Positions 7,300 through 14,442 of a stretch of DNA of 30,388 nt are shown in pieces. Positions within the stretch are counted from its first letter, which is position 1, and every line of letters begins with the position of its first letter. The DNA comes from a virus, in the IMG/VR virus record IMGVR_UViG_3300021957_000188, positions 1 through 30,388 of that record; one strand, given 5' to 3'. The notes beneath the pieces are model-generated. The model worked only from the letters and a program-made list of their open reading frames with translations, ran no database searches and had not been told where the DNA came from. Position numbers and translations under genes: made by a program.

Positions 7300-8156
7300 A
7301 ACGTGCCGCCGCCATCATACTACTCTGCCTCTTCGCAACCGCCGCACATGGACAGGTGGGCATTGAGCGCGATCTGTCGGGAAACCAGATAAACGCCGAG
7401 TTCTATTTGGAGGTGGCTAAGGGTGATGTCAAGGGTCACAGCGTGGTCAACAAGTTCGGCGAGGCTGACGCTATCGGGACAACGTGGACGGTCATCACAG
7501 ACAGCAAGACGTACCCAACGCCCACCTCTCCCGTATCGCTTGAGATACTGTCCTCGTCTGACGTAGACAGCACAGGCAACGCAGGAGCGCAACAGGTTAT
7601 TGTTCAGGGCATTGGTTCAGATTGGCGCGAGCAGACAGAGACGGTATCCCTGCAAGGAACGCAGGCGGTGGATCTCGGCAACACGTGGCTGCGTGTCTAC
7701 CGTATGTACGTTGTCAACACAAACACCTACGCCTCAACCTCAGCCAGTACCCACGCCGGGACGATAACGCTTCAGGTAGATGGCGGTGGCGCTACGTGGG
7801 GGCAGTTAACAAAAGATGGCGTGTTCGGCTATGGGCAAAGCCTGATCGGTGCGTATACTGTGCCAAAAGGAAAGACCGCCTTTTTAACCTCCTACTCGGC
7901 AGATATTGAGCCAACAAAGAACGCCAACCTTGCCTTCTTTCAGCGTTGCGGAGCGGATGATGTTGCTTCTCCCTATGAGCCGATGCGCTTACAGGCACTA
8001 CACAAAGGATTGCAGAACACGCTTGTCATAACCAACCATGTCTCACGCGGTCCGTTTGTCGGACCCTGTGACATCGGCTTTTTTGGCAAGGTGGCAAACA
8101 ACACCGCCAACATCTCTCTTCAGTTCAACCTCGTGCTGATCGATAACGGTGACTGA
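7296..8156 (+). CDS. Exported beta-rich protein in the head module (putative decoration or fibre)
   Basis: A 286-residue protein starting with a clear signal peptide: M-K-R, a hydrophobic core A-A-A-I-I-L-L-C-L-F-A-T-A-A and a likely cut after A-H-G. No lipobox is present. The mature part is rich in Gly, Thr, Ser and Val and looks all-beta, with segments such as T-T-W-T-V-I-T-D-S-K-T-Y-P-T-P and Y-T-V-P-K-G-K-T-A-F-L-T-S-Y. I recall similar sequences in environmental-phage structural genes, but cannot name a function. A signal peptide is unusual for a virion protein; it could be a periplasmic or surface protein made late in infection. Its start overlaps the membrane-protein stop (ATGA at 7296). 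Confidence 0.8.
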   Translation: MKRAAAIILLCLFATAAHGQVGIERDLSGNQINAEFYLEVAKGDVKGHSVVNKFGEADAIGTTWTVITDSKTYPTPTSPVSLEILSSSDVDSTGNAGAQQVIVQGIGSDWREQTETVSLQGTQAVDLGNTWLRVYRMYVVNTNTYASTSASTHAGTITLQVDGGGATWGQLTKDGVFGYGQSLIGAYTVPKGKTAFLTSYSADIEPTKNANLAFFQRCGADDVASPYEPMRLQALHKGLQNTLVITNHVSRGPFVGPCDIGFFGKVANNTANISLQFNLVLIDNGD

Positions 8157-8304
8157 ACATGATAAAAATATCAGGAGCGTTGAATACTTGGCGTTGGTCA
8201 TTGCCGCCTACTACGCCGAACTGATACGCCTCGGCATACCGGAAGGAGAGGCAACGATAATCGCCGCAGCATTACAAGACATCATCTTTGAGGGAATGGG
8301 ATGA
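8149..8304 (+). CDS. Small hypothetical protein (51 aa)
   Basis: A GTG-started frame that overlaps the exported-protein gene by eight bases and ends with an ATGA overlap on the next gene. The 51-residue product reads M-T-E-H-D-K-N-I-R-S-V-E-Y-L-A then a helix L-V-I-A-A-Y-Y-A-E-L-I-R-L-G and a second helix I-I-A-A-A-L-Q-D-I-I-F-E-G-M. It looks like a compact two-helix protein rather than a membrane anchor. Overlap at both ends and sensible composition support it as a real gene. Function unknown. Confidence 0.6.
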   Translation: MTEHDKNIRSVEYLALVIAAYYAELIRLGIPEGEATIIAAALQDIIFEGMG

Positions 8305-8468
8305 CCTACACCTACGAACGCAAAGACGGGACACGCTTCGAGCATTTCGCTTCGATCAAGAGCGCACCGCTGACCAAGTGTCCAACGACCGGACAGGATT
8401 GCCGCATTGTCATCACAGGCGGCAGCGGGACGGTGTTCAAGGGCGGCGGTTGGGTAGACAAAAAATGA
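8301..8468 (+). CDS. FmdB-like small protein with degenerate zinc ribbon
   Basis: A 55-residue protein resembling the FmdB putative regulatory family often found among phage head genes. It begins M-T-Y-T-Y-E-R-K-D-G-T-R-F-E-H-F and continues S-I-K-S-A-P-L-T-K-C-P-T-T-G-Q-D-C-R then V-I-T-G-G-S-G-T-V-F-K-G-G-G. The usual four-cysteine zinc ribbon is reduced to two cysteines, so metal binding may be lost. The ATG lies in an ATGA overlap with the preceding small gene. Role unknown. Confidence 0.65.
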   Translation: MTYTYERKDGTRFEHFASIKSAPLTKCPTTGQDCRIVITGGSGTVFKGGGWVDKK

Positions 8469-8533
8469 GAGCGCCAGACCTTTTTTGGGCAACCTGCTTT
8501 TGCGTTGTCATGGCTACGCTCGCCATCATTTAG
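8465..8533 (+). CDS. Possible 22-residue membrane peptide
   Basis: An ATG overlapping the preceding stop (ATGA) opens a 22-residue frame (M-R-A-P-D-L-F-W then a hydrophobic A-T-C-F-C-V-V-M-A-T-L-A-I-I) ending before the protease-capsid gene. It would be a minimal single-span peptide. The overlap and clean hydrophobic profile favour it, but its size makes it easy to arise by chance. Confidence 0.3.
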   Translation: MRAPDLFWATCFCVVMATLAII

Positions 8534-8566
8534 CGAACTCGCAATAAGACAGGCGGTATAACCGGC

Positions 8567-10696
8567 ATGGAAGAACTCGACGAGGTATATCGCAAGTGGA
8601 ACAGGCTCGCCAATATGAGCGCGTCCGATCTCCGGGCGTGGTCCGAAACCGAGTGCAGCCGCTTGGCATCAGTAGACCCGGCGGCAGTCATTGCTCGGAA
8701 TCTTGAACTGCTTGAAACCAAGAAAGACGATTGGACGGAGAAGCACATCAAGAACGCCAACCGCGCCATCTCCTTTATTGAAAGGATGCGTAACGGCGAG
8801 CAGGGCGAACCCGCAAAGGAGGGTTGTCCAAGCAAGCGGGATATATCATTAAAGAACTGGGCGCATGATCCGCGTAAGCCGCTCAACAAATCGACAGACA
8901 CAATGAACGACAACGAACTGCTCATCGCCTACGGGGGCGAGGTTAAGGCTCTGGGTGACGGTCGAATCGGCGGCTATCTGGTGAGGTTTAGCGGACCGAC
9001 TGACCCCGACCTATACGGTGACTTCTTCACTAAGTCCACCGACTTCGGCATCCAAGCAACCCTCCCCGTTTACTATCAGCACGGCTACGACGATACGCTG
9101 AAGAACAGGCAGATCGGCGTGGGCGAGATCAGTAGCACCGATGCCGGACTGTGGTTCGAGGCGCAGTTGGAGAAGCGCGACGAGTACGAGAAGATGGTCA
9201 ACGAACTGGTCGACAGGGGCAAACTCGGCTACTCGTCCGGCGCAGTTGGACACCTCGTCAGCCGCAAGGATGCGGATAACGGGTCAAAAGAAATTGAGAC
9301 ATGGATACTTGGCGAAGCATCGCTTGTGCTGAACCCTGCCGAGCCACGCAACCACGTCATGTCCATTAAGGAATTTGTCGAGGCATCAGCCCCGGCAACC
9401 AGTATTGCATCTGATGTAGTGGAGCCAGAGGCAGAAACGGCAGAGGCGGGGAATGATCACCCTGCGCCAACTGCGGCAGAAGCCAAATCGGAAGCAATCG
9501 AAGAAGCGCCTGACATGGGCGCTGAGGAAGCAACTCCACACACAGAACAAGAGGACACTACAATGTCTGAACAGAACAACGACGTTCTGAAAAGCATCGA
9601 GTCCATGCTCGAAGCACAGAACGCACGTCTCGACGCTATGGAGGAAGCCAAAGCCGCTCCCGCCATCGTCGAAGTACCTGCCGAAGCCAAGTCCGCTCCG
9701 GCTATCATCGCAAGCACCGGAGACTCCGAAGCCAAAGCATACGCCGCATGGGTACGCGATGGTGACGCAGGCGGTCTCCGTGGCGCTAAGGGATTCGAAG
9801 TTGATGGACGTGAAGTTGAGATCAAAGCATCCAACAATACGGACATGAACATTGGCACCGCCGCCGATGGGGGCAACTTGGTCCCGACTGGTCACTTTGA
9901 AGGCATCTTCGCCAAGAAGTCCGAAGCCGACCTGACGGACCTGCTCGGTCTGACCCGCATCCCCGGTGTCGGAACGACTGTCAACGTGCCTTTTGACAAC
10001 GAAGCCGATGGCGAGTTCGTCAGCACTTCGGAAGCCAACTCCTACGACCGCGATGCTCCGGCAGTCGGTCAGCAGGCTTTCACGCTTGTCAAGTACACGA
10101 AGAAGGTACAGTTGAGCGAAGAACTTCTTGAAGATGAGACGAGCAACCTGCTTGCCTTCATTGAGAACTTCGTTGCTCGCGGCATGGCGAAAACGAACAA
10201 CAGCCTGATCGTTGCCGAGGCTGCTGCCTCTGGTACGGAAGCAAAAGTATCGACCGCCGCAGGCATCGCCGCCGGTGAGATCGAGGACATCGCTTTCAAC
10301 GATACGGTCCAGTTCTACCTCGACAGCCCGAACATCGCTTGGTTGACTCGTGGCTCCACGTACGGCAACATCGCTGCCCTGACGGGAAACGAGCGTCTGT
10401 ACGCAGAGCAGGGCATCCGCTCCACGTTCGGTCAGTACGCCAACCGTCCGAGCCTGCTCGGATACCCCGTCATGTTCTCGGCTAAAGTCGACGCTGACGG
10501 TACGGGTGACAACAAGCCGATCTTCTTCGGTGATTGGTCGCAGATGGGTTACTACATGGCACCGACCATGAAAGTCCTGCGTGATCCTTACGGAGACGCT
10601 GCAACGGGACAGGTCAACCTGTTCTACTCATACCGTGTAGACTACGAGATCCTCCAGCCGGAGGCTATCGTATACGCTCGCGTATCTAACACCTAA
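8567..10696 (+). CDS. Prohead protease-major capsid protein fusion (HK97 type)
   Basis: A 709-residue polyprotein. Residues 1-105 form a helical domain ending in S-K-R-D-I-S-L-K-N-W. Residues about 113-275 form an S78-like prohead protease: H172 in Y-Y-Q-H-G and S223/S224 in G-Y-S-S-G fit the catalytic His and Ser, and L-G-E-A-S-L-V matches the domain end. Residues about 275-370 are Ala/Glu-rich, like a delta (scaffold) domain. The rest is an HK97-fold capsid protein, with G-G-N-L-V-P, the K-K-V-Q-L-S-E-E-L-L-E-D helix and the ending E-A-I-V-Y-A-R-V. In HK97 protease and capsid are separate genes; here one frame encodes both. An internal ATG at 9563 with good spacing to AAGAGGA probably also yields free capsid protein (377 residues). 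Confidence 0.94.
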   Translation: MEELDEVYRKWNRLANMSASDLRAWSETECSRLASVDPAAVIARNLELLETKKDDWTEKHIKNANRAISFIERMRNGEQGEPAKEGCPSKRDISLKNWAHDPRKPLNKSTDTMNDNELLIAYGGEVKALGDGRIGGYLVRFSGPTDPDLYGDFFTKSTDFGIQATLPVYYQHGYDDTLKNRQIGVGEISSTDAGLWFEAQLEKRDEYEKMVNELVDRGKLGYSSGAVGHLVSRKDADNGSKEIETWILGEASLVLNPAEPRNHVMSIKEFVEASAPATSIASDVVEPEAETAEAGNDHPAPTAAEAKSEAIEEAPDMGAEEATPHTEQEDTTMSEQNNDVLKSIESMLEAQNARLDAMEEAKAAPAIVEVPAEAKSAPAIIASTGDSEAKAYAAWVRDGDAGGLRGAKGFEVDGREVEIKASNNTDMNIGTAADGGNLVPTGHFEGIFAKKSEADLTDLLGLTRIPGVGTTVNVPFDNEADGEFVSTSEANSYDRDAPAVGQQAFTLVKYTKKVQLSEELLEDETSNLLAFIENFVARGMAKTNNSLIVAEAAASGTEAKVSTAAGIAAGEIEDIAFNDTVQFYLDSPNIAWLTRGSTYGNIAALTGNERLYAEQGIRSTFGQYANRPSLLGYPVMFSAKVDADGTGDNKPIFFGDWSQMGYYMAPTMKVLRDPYGDAATGQVNLFYSYRVDYEILQPEAIVYARVSNT
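9549..9565 (+). promoter_or_regulatory. Internal ribosome-binding site and start for capsid protein
   Basis: Within the protease-capsid gene, AAGAGGA (9549-9555) lies about eight bases before an in-frame ATG (9563, codon 333). The product would begin M-S-E-Q-N-N-D-V-L-K-S-I-E, the expected N-terminus of an HK97-type capsid protein with its coiled-coil delta domain. Good Shine-Dalgarno sites are rare in this genome, which makes this one stand out. Confidence 0.55.
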
Positions 10697-10706
10697 TAGG
10701 TGGGCA

Positions 10707-10776
10707 AGCCGGGTGGTGTAAAGGCGCACACCTTTCCTCTCTCGGGGTGGAGCGGGTTCGATTCCCGCCCCGGCTT
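10707..10776 (+). tRNA. tRNA-like element, possibly degenerate tRNA-Glu (CUC)
   Basis: This 70-base stretch folds like a tRNA. The acceptor AGCCGGG (10707-10713) pairs perfectly with CCCGGCT (10769-10775), and the T arm is GCGGG-TTCGATT-CCCGC. The D arm GTGT-AAAGGC-GCAC (or -ACAC) has the usual GG. The anticodon arm is poor: placing U33 at 10738 gives anticodon CTC (Glu) but a stem made mostly of G-U pairs with one mismatch and U at position 37. No CCA is encoded. It fills the gap between the capsid gene and the first connector gene on the coding strand. It may be a functional tRNA, a decayed one, or an RNA-processing or attenuation structure. Confidence 0.5.
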
Positions 10777-10799
10777 CTACATTTCAACAACCATCTGCC

Positions 10800-11378
10800 A
10801 TGTCGCTTACCGTTACATCTGCACCATCTGTTGAGCCAGTAAGCACAGCAGAAGCTAAAGAATGGCTCCGTATCGACTCGTCCGATACGAGCCAAGACGC
10901 TATCCTGACGATCCTTATTAAAGCGGCTCGTGTCCGCGTTGAGGAATATCTGCGGCGCTCGCTCATTACCCGTTCCTATTCGTGGGAGATGAACGGGGAC
11001 GATATGCGGGACAGGATTGAGATTCCAAGACCTCCGGTGCAGTCGGTAACGTCTTTGACGATCTACGACGAAAACAGCGCAGGCGTGGAGACATCCTACA
11101 CCGAAGCCGCTGAGAACTGGCAACTGATTGAGGCATCCTATCTAAAACACCGCAACGATGGTTGGGAAGTTAACCGCATGGACCGCTCAGGTACGTTGGT
11201 ATACGTTGCCGGATATGGTGACGCATCTACCGATATTCCTGCTGACATCCTGATTGCTACGCTGAAACTGCTCGCCCTATGGTACGAGCGCAGAGGCGAT
11301 GAGAGCCGCGACAACGTAGAGGAGCGGGAGTTTAGGATTCTTGGCGAGATTGCCCACCACAGAACCATCGGTTACTGA
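10800..11378 (+). CDS. Head-tail connector protein (HK97 gp6-like)
   Basis: A 192-residue protein of the gp6 / phiE125 gp8 connector family, which forms a ring beneath the portal. Family features are visible: an N-terminal P-V-S-T-A-E-A-K-E-W-L-R-I-D, a helix A-A-R-V-R-V-E-E-Y-L-R-R-S-L with I-T-R-S-Y-S-W, the P-R-P-P-V-Q-S-V-T-S-L strand, and near the C-terminus I-P-A-D-I-L-I-A-T-L-K-L-L-A-L-W-Y-E-R-R. It is the first gene after the capsid gene and the tRNA-like element and overlaps the next gene by one base. No Shine-Dalgarno is seen upstream of ATG 10800. Confidence 0.88.
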   Translation: MSLTVTSAPSVEPVSTAEAKEWLRIDSSDTSQDAILTILIKAARVRVEEYLRRSLITRSYSWEMNGDDMRDRIEIPRPPVQSVTSLTIYDENSAGVETSYTEAAENWQLIEASYLKHRNDGWEVNRMDRSGTLVYVAGYGDASTDIPADILIATLKLLALWYERRGDESRDNVEEREFRILGEIAHHRTIGY

Positions 11379-11710
11379 TGATAGGAAAGATGCGGCATAG
11401 GGTGGCGGTACAGGCTGCTACGGCAACGAACAACCTCGGTGTCATTACGGAGACATGGGCAACCATTGAGACCGTGTACGCCTCTGTGCGGACGCTGACG
11501 GGGCGCGAAGCCGAGGACGCAAGTAAACCCGAGGGCATCTACACGCACGAGTTTACGATGCGATACAGGGACGATCTCGGGTCTGCTGATACGCAGATGC
11601 TGAACAAGTATCGCCTTGTATTTCGTAGCGAGAACCATGATGTGCGCTCGGTCGATAATGTGGACTTCCGCGACAAGTTTATGATCGTCAAGACAGAGAG
11701 GCAGGTCTGA
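11378..11710 (+). CDS. Head closure / head-tail adaptor protein (SPP1 gp16-like)
   Basis: A 110-residue beta-barrel adaptor. The start M-I-G-K-M-R-H-R-V-A-V-Q and the W-A-T-I-E-T-V-Y-A-S-V-R-T-L-T-G-R-E segment are the family signature, followed by the F-T-M-R-Y-R-D-D-L strand and a C-terminal F-M-I-V-K-T-E-R. Such proteins cap the connector after packaging and give the joining surface for the tail. The gene is packed between the connector and gp10-like genes with one-base overlaps at both ends, as in HK97 and SPP1 type phages. Confidence 0.87.
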   Translation: MIGKMRHRVAVQAATATNNLGVITETWATIETVYASVRTLTGREAEDASKPEGIYTHEFTMRYRDDLGSADTQMLNKYRLVFRSENHDVRSVDNVDFRDKFMIVKTERQV

Positions 11711-12177
11711 TGGCAAAAGTGGAAGTTGAGATCGCAGGTCTTGAGAAAGCCCTCAGCGACATTTCCAAGTATACCGAACAGGCTCAAGATCGGATCGTGC
11801 AGGAGATCAATACAACCAAGCAGTTGGTCCGCAACGATGCCATCAAGAACGCCCCGGTTAACAAGCAAAGCGGAAGCGGCATGGGCGCTCGTGGTGGCTC
11901 CCTGCGCCGTATGATTGTCGCAGAGCCTACCCGCAACTACGAAGCCTATGTCGTAAGCAAGGCGCATTACTCTGAGTTCGTAGAGTTCGGTACTGGTGTC
12001 TATGGCGAAAACCCGAAAGGAGGACACCGCACAACGCCGTGGGTCTACTATAACGAGGCAACGGAATCGTTCGTTATAACACGAGGCAACAAGGCACAGC
12101 CATTCATGAACCCGGCGGCAGAGGCTAACCGTGCAGACCACCGTCGCAGAATGATTGCAGCACTCAAACTAAAATGA
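11710..12177 (+). CDS. HK97 gp10-like tail component
   Basis: A 155-residue protein of the HK97 gp10 family, needed for tail assembly or joining. Typical traits are the N-terminal V-E-I-A-G-L-E-K-A-L helix, A-I-K-N-A-P-V-N-K-Q-S-G with G-S-L-R-R-M in the middle, H-Y-S-E-F-V-E-F-G-T-G-V, and Q-P-F-M-N-P-A near the end. Between them is a T-T-P-W-V-Y-Y-N-E insertion also common in the family. It overlaps the preceding gene by one base and the following gene by four (ATGA). Confidence 0.88.
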   Translation: MAKVEVEIAGLEKALSDISKYTEQAQDRIVQEINTTKQLVRNDAIKNAPVNKQSGSGMGARGGSLRRMIVAEPTRNYEAYVVSKAHYSEFVEFGTGVYGENPKGGHRTTPWVYYNEATESFVITRGNKAQPFMNPAAEANRADHRRRMIAALKLK

Positions 12178-12575
12178 AAGACCCACGCAAAGCCGTACAG
12201 GATGAAATCTGGACCCTGCTCAATGCGGCAGGGATAACTGCGTATGTCAACCCGCCCGAAGGTCTTACGCCGCCCTATACGGTATTTGGCGATGCAACGT
12301 TTATACCGGGACCGCTAACGACCAAAACAACCGAAGGGGCAGAGGTCACGCACACCTGCATCTCTTGGGCAACAGACCCGAACACAGCACAGGCAAACGC
12401 ATCGACAGGGCTTGCCGCCCTGACCGACCGTGACGTAGCCTACACCGTTACCGGGTACGAGGTGTCGGATGTCTATCCAGACTTCGGCGGTCCAATCTTG
12501 CGCGATGACATGAGAGCCAACGAGGTCTACTGGGGAGTCCCGTACCGGGTGCGCTTCATCCTCACGCAAATATGA
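12174..12575 (+). CDS. Tail completion / tail terminator protein (DUF3168-like)
   Basis: A 133-residue protein resembling SPP1 gp17 / DUF3168 tail-completion proteins: a first helix V-Q-D-E-I-W-T-L-L-N, the motif P-P-Y-T-V-F-G-D, a strand with H-T-C-I-S-W-A-T-D, and the C-terminal V-P-Y-R-V-R-F-I-L-T. These proteins terminate the tail tube and form the tail side of the head-tail joint. The position as fourth connector gene after capsid is the expected one. It overlaps both neighbours by four bases. Confidence 0.78.
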   Translation: MKDPRKAVQDEIWTLLNAAGITAYVNPPEGLTPPYTVFGDATFIPGPLTTKTTEGAEVTHTCISWATDPNTAQANASTGLAALTDRDVAYTVTGYEVSDVYPDFGGPILRDDMRANEVYWGVPYRVRFILTQI

Positions 12576-13285
12576 CGCTTGGTATACTTACGACACTATG
12601 GAAACGACACGCCATCGCTCGCATTGTTCTGGAGCATTATGCCCACTTGGACCTATCGCCTGTCCACTCTGTCCGCTTGGCGGTCGGTAGCGAGGGCGAT
12701 GTCAGCAGGAGCGTTGCAGAAGAAGCAGGATGGGAATACCTCGAACACAACAACCTGCCGCTGTCTGACAAGTGGAACGCAGGAATGGCGGCTCTGAAAG
12801 GTCGGGTGGATGCAGTCTTGATTGTAGGCTCGGATGATATAATGACCGCGAGCGCTATACGGTTGTCCCTGTCCCACATCGATCTGGGCGCTGATGTGGT
12901 CGGACTGAAAGACCTCTACTATTACGACACTCGCAACAGGCAGGCGTACTACGGAGAGCGCCACAACCCCGGCGCGGGGATGATTGTGACATCTGATGTA
13001 CTTGACCGGGTAAACTGGCAACCGTGGGATTTAGGTCTGAACAGATACCTCGACAGATCGTTTACCAACCGTATGCAAACAAAGGCATACCCTTGCAAGT
13101 TTAAGTATATACAAAACTGCCGCGAGCAAGCCGCCGACTTGGTGGACATTAAGACGAACACGAATATGTGGAGCGTTGAGCAACTGGCAGAAGCAACGGG
13201 TCGGGTTTATTCCGTAGACTCGTCTGTTTTCGAAAACACGTTTCCCGACCTACGGGATAAACTAAACCAACAGGACAATGGCTAA
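12572..13285 (+). CDS. Glycosyltransferase (GT-A fold, family 2-like) in the tail module
   Basis: A 237-residue protein with the plan of a nucleotide-sugar-dependent GT-A transferase: a short N-terminal Rossmann-like part, the motif N-N-L-P-L-S-D-K-W-N-A-G-M at 60-72 (the acceptor/donor loop typical of family 2), and a metal-binding D-D in V-L-I-V-G-S-D-D-I-M at 82-91. There is no membrane anchor. It lies between the tail terminator and major tail protein and overlaps both, so it is co-translated with tail parts. Glycosylation of a virion protein is a natural suggestion, and some mycobacteriophages are known to glycosylate capsid or tail. It could instead act on a host surface sugar. Catalytic activity is not proven by sequence. 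Confidence 0.72.
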   Translation: MTLGILTTLWKRHAIARIVLEHYAHLDLSPVHSVRLAVGSEGDVSRSVAEEAGWEYLEHNNLPLSDKWNAGMAALKGRVDAVLIVGSDDIMTASAIRLSLSHIDLGADVVGLKDLYYYDTRNRQAYYGERHNPGAGMIVTSDVLDRVNWQPWDLGLNRYLDRSFTNRMQTKAYPCKFKYIQNCREQAADLVDIKTNTNMWSVEQLAEATGRVYSVDSSVFENTFPDLRDKLNQQDNG

Positions 13286-13733
13286 AAACAAATCCGCACG
13301 GGATTACTGGCTGTACGTTGCGACATCCGCACCGGCAGCAGCAGACGAAGCCAATGATGCCAACTACTCGCTCGTAGGTCTGGCAACTGAGCATTCGCTG
13401 TCGCGCTCCCGTGGCGCAATCGACGTATCAACGAAGGACAACGGGGATGACTCCGCGTTCATTGCAGGGCGGCGCAACCAGACGGTTTCCATGTCCGGTA
13501 TCTTCGATCACACCGAAGATGCAGGATATACAAAACTGTCGGACGCTTACGAGGCTGCAAACGGTACGGTATACTTCCTGCTCACCTCTACCAACTCCGG
13601 TGACACGGAATGGTACGGTAGTGGCGTGATTACTGACCTTTCGCTTACATTTAGCGATGAATCGCCTTCGACGTTCTCGACAACCATTCAGGCATCTGGA
13701 ACGGTAACGGAGGCAACCGGCACCACCAGTTAA
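13278..13733 (+). CDS. Major tail protein (tail tube)
   Basis: A 151-residue protein of the phage major-tail family (TP901-1 / lambda V type). It begins M-A-K-N-K-S-A-R-D-Y-W-L-Y-V and contains the characteristic centre with S-R-G-A-I-D-V-S-T-K-D-N-G, G-R-R-N-Q-T-V-S-M-S-G and Y-T-K-L-S-D-A-Y, then F-L-L-T-S-T-N-S-G-D-T-E-W-Y-G-S-G-V-I-T-D-L-S. The tube protein polymerises around the tape measure. Position before the chaperone and tape measure genes is invariant in siphoviruses. The ATG overlaps the glycosyltransferase gene by eight bases. Confidence 0.9.
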   Translation: MAKNKSARDYWLYVATSAPAAADEANDANYSLVGLATEHSLSRSRGAIDVSTKDNGDDSAFIAGRRNQTVSMSGIFDHTEDAGYTKLSDAYEAANGTVYFLLTSTNSGDTEWYGSGVITDLSLTFSDESPSTFSTTIQASGTVTEATGTTS

Positions 13734-13744
13734 TCTGAATAACG

Positions 13745-14074
13745 ATGAAAGACAACCACCCTGAAGCCGTAACCATTGAAGTCGGCGAAAAAGAGTACAC
13801 GCTAAAACTCGGACCCGCTGCCTTCAGGATTGCAGAGATCAAGCACAACCTGACCTTCACGTTTGAGCAGATGGCAAGCCCAAGCCTCGCAGACCTTGCA
13901 CGTATCGCATACGTGGGCTGCTTGGTAGACGCTCCGACTCTCAAGGAGGACAAGTTTATGATTGCGATGGCTAACTCCGATGAAGGCGCTGTACTCGCCG
14001 CCGTTGGTAAAGCCCTACGCCGCATGACGGATGGTCTATCTTCTATCGGTGAAACTGATGAGGGAAAGGGGTAG
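13745..14074 (+). CDS. Tail assembly chaperone, upstream frame (lambda G-like)
   Basis: A 109-residue protein in the position of lambda gpG, between the major tail gene and tape measure. It has a beta N-terminus (V-T-I-E-V-G-E-K-E-Y-T-L-K-L-G-P-A) and helices with T-F-E-Q-M-A and A-R-I-A-Y-V-G-C-L-V. In lambda, G and the G-T frameshift product hold the tape measure before tube assembly. The 3' end carries the slippery sequence GGGAAAG two codons before the stop, so most ribosomes make this short form and a minority continue in the -1 frame to give a product of about 232 residues. Confidence 0.86.
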   Translation: MKDNHPEAVTIEVGEKEYTLKLGPAAFRIAEIKHNLTFTFEQMASPSLADLARIAYVGCLVDAPTLKEDKFMIAMANSDEGAVLAAVGKALRRMTDGLSSIGETDEGKG

Positions 14075-14097
14075 CCGAGGGTAAAAAACCCTCGGCT
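14062..14097 (+). promoter_or_regulatory. -1 programmed frameshift site with hairpin (G/GT)
   Basis: Bases 14062-14068 are GGGAAAG, read G-GGA-AAG in the chaperone frame, the same heptamer used by phage lambda for G-T. Four bases downstream a perfect 9-bp stem follows: AGCCGAGGG 14073-14081 with CCCTCGGCT 14089-14097, loop TAAAAAA. The stop TAG (14072-14074) lies at the foot of the stem. After slippage the next codon starts at 14068 and the -1 frame is open to 14442. Sequence, spacing, structure and gene order all agree. Confidence 0.92.
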
Positions 14098-14442
14098 CCC
14101 TTTCCTGATTTAGTAGCCATTGACAAGATGTGCGCCGCTTATCTCGGCATGACACCATCGCAGGTCGATGAGTGTTCGCTCCGGGATATTAACGTCATGC
14201 TTGCAGGCGTTAAGGAGCGCATCGAACAGCAGGAGGAAGCAGAGTGGCAGCGCACCTTAATCGTAGCGCAGCAACTTGAAAACCTGATGTTGTTCAGAGC
14301 GGGCAAACGGCAGAAGCCTCTTGATGCCATGTACCGCGAACTGAAAAAACAGGAAACGCCTGTGATGCGGATGGCTGAATATCAGCAACTGCGGCAACGG
14401 GCAAAAGCAATACTGGAAGATGGCTACGGTAGCAAATCTTGA
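14068..14442 (+). CDS. Tail assembly chaperone, -1 frame extension (lambda T-like)
   Basis: This is the T-like extension reached by -1 slippage at GGGAAAG. It adds about 124 residues to the 108-residue G part. It reads G-V-A-E-G-K-K-P-S-A-P, then M-C-A-A-Y-L-G-M-T-P-S-Q-V-D-E-C-S-L-R-D-I, a motif typical of siphovirus T domains, and a helical end with M-R-M-A-E-Y-Q-Q-L-R-Q-R-A-K. An internal ATG at 14128 could only give a truncated product and has no ribosome-binding site, so independent expression is unlikely. It overlaps the tape measure start by 23 bases. Confidence 0.85.
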   Translation, partial: GVAEGKKPSAPFPDLVAIDKMCAAYLGMTPSQVDECSLRDINVMLAGVKERIEQQEEAEWQRTLIVAQQLENLMLFRAGKRQKPLDAMYRELKKQETPVMRMAEYQQLRQRAKAILEDGYGSKS

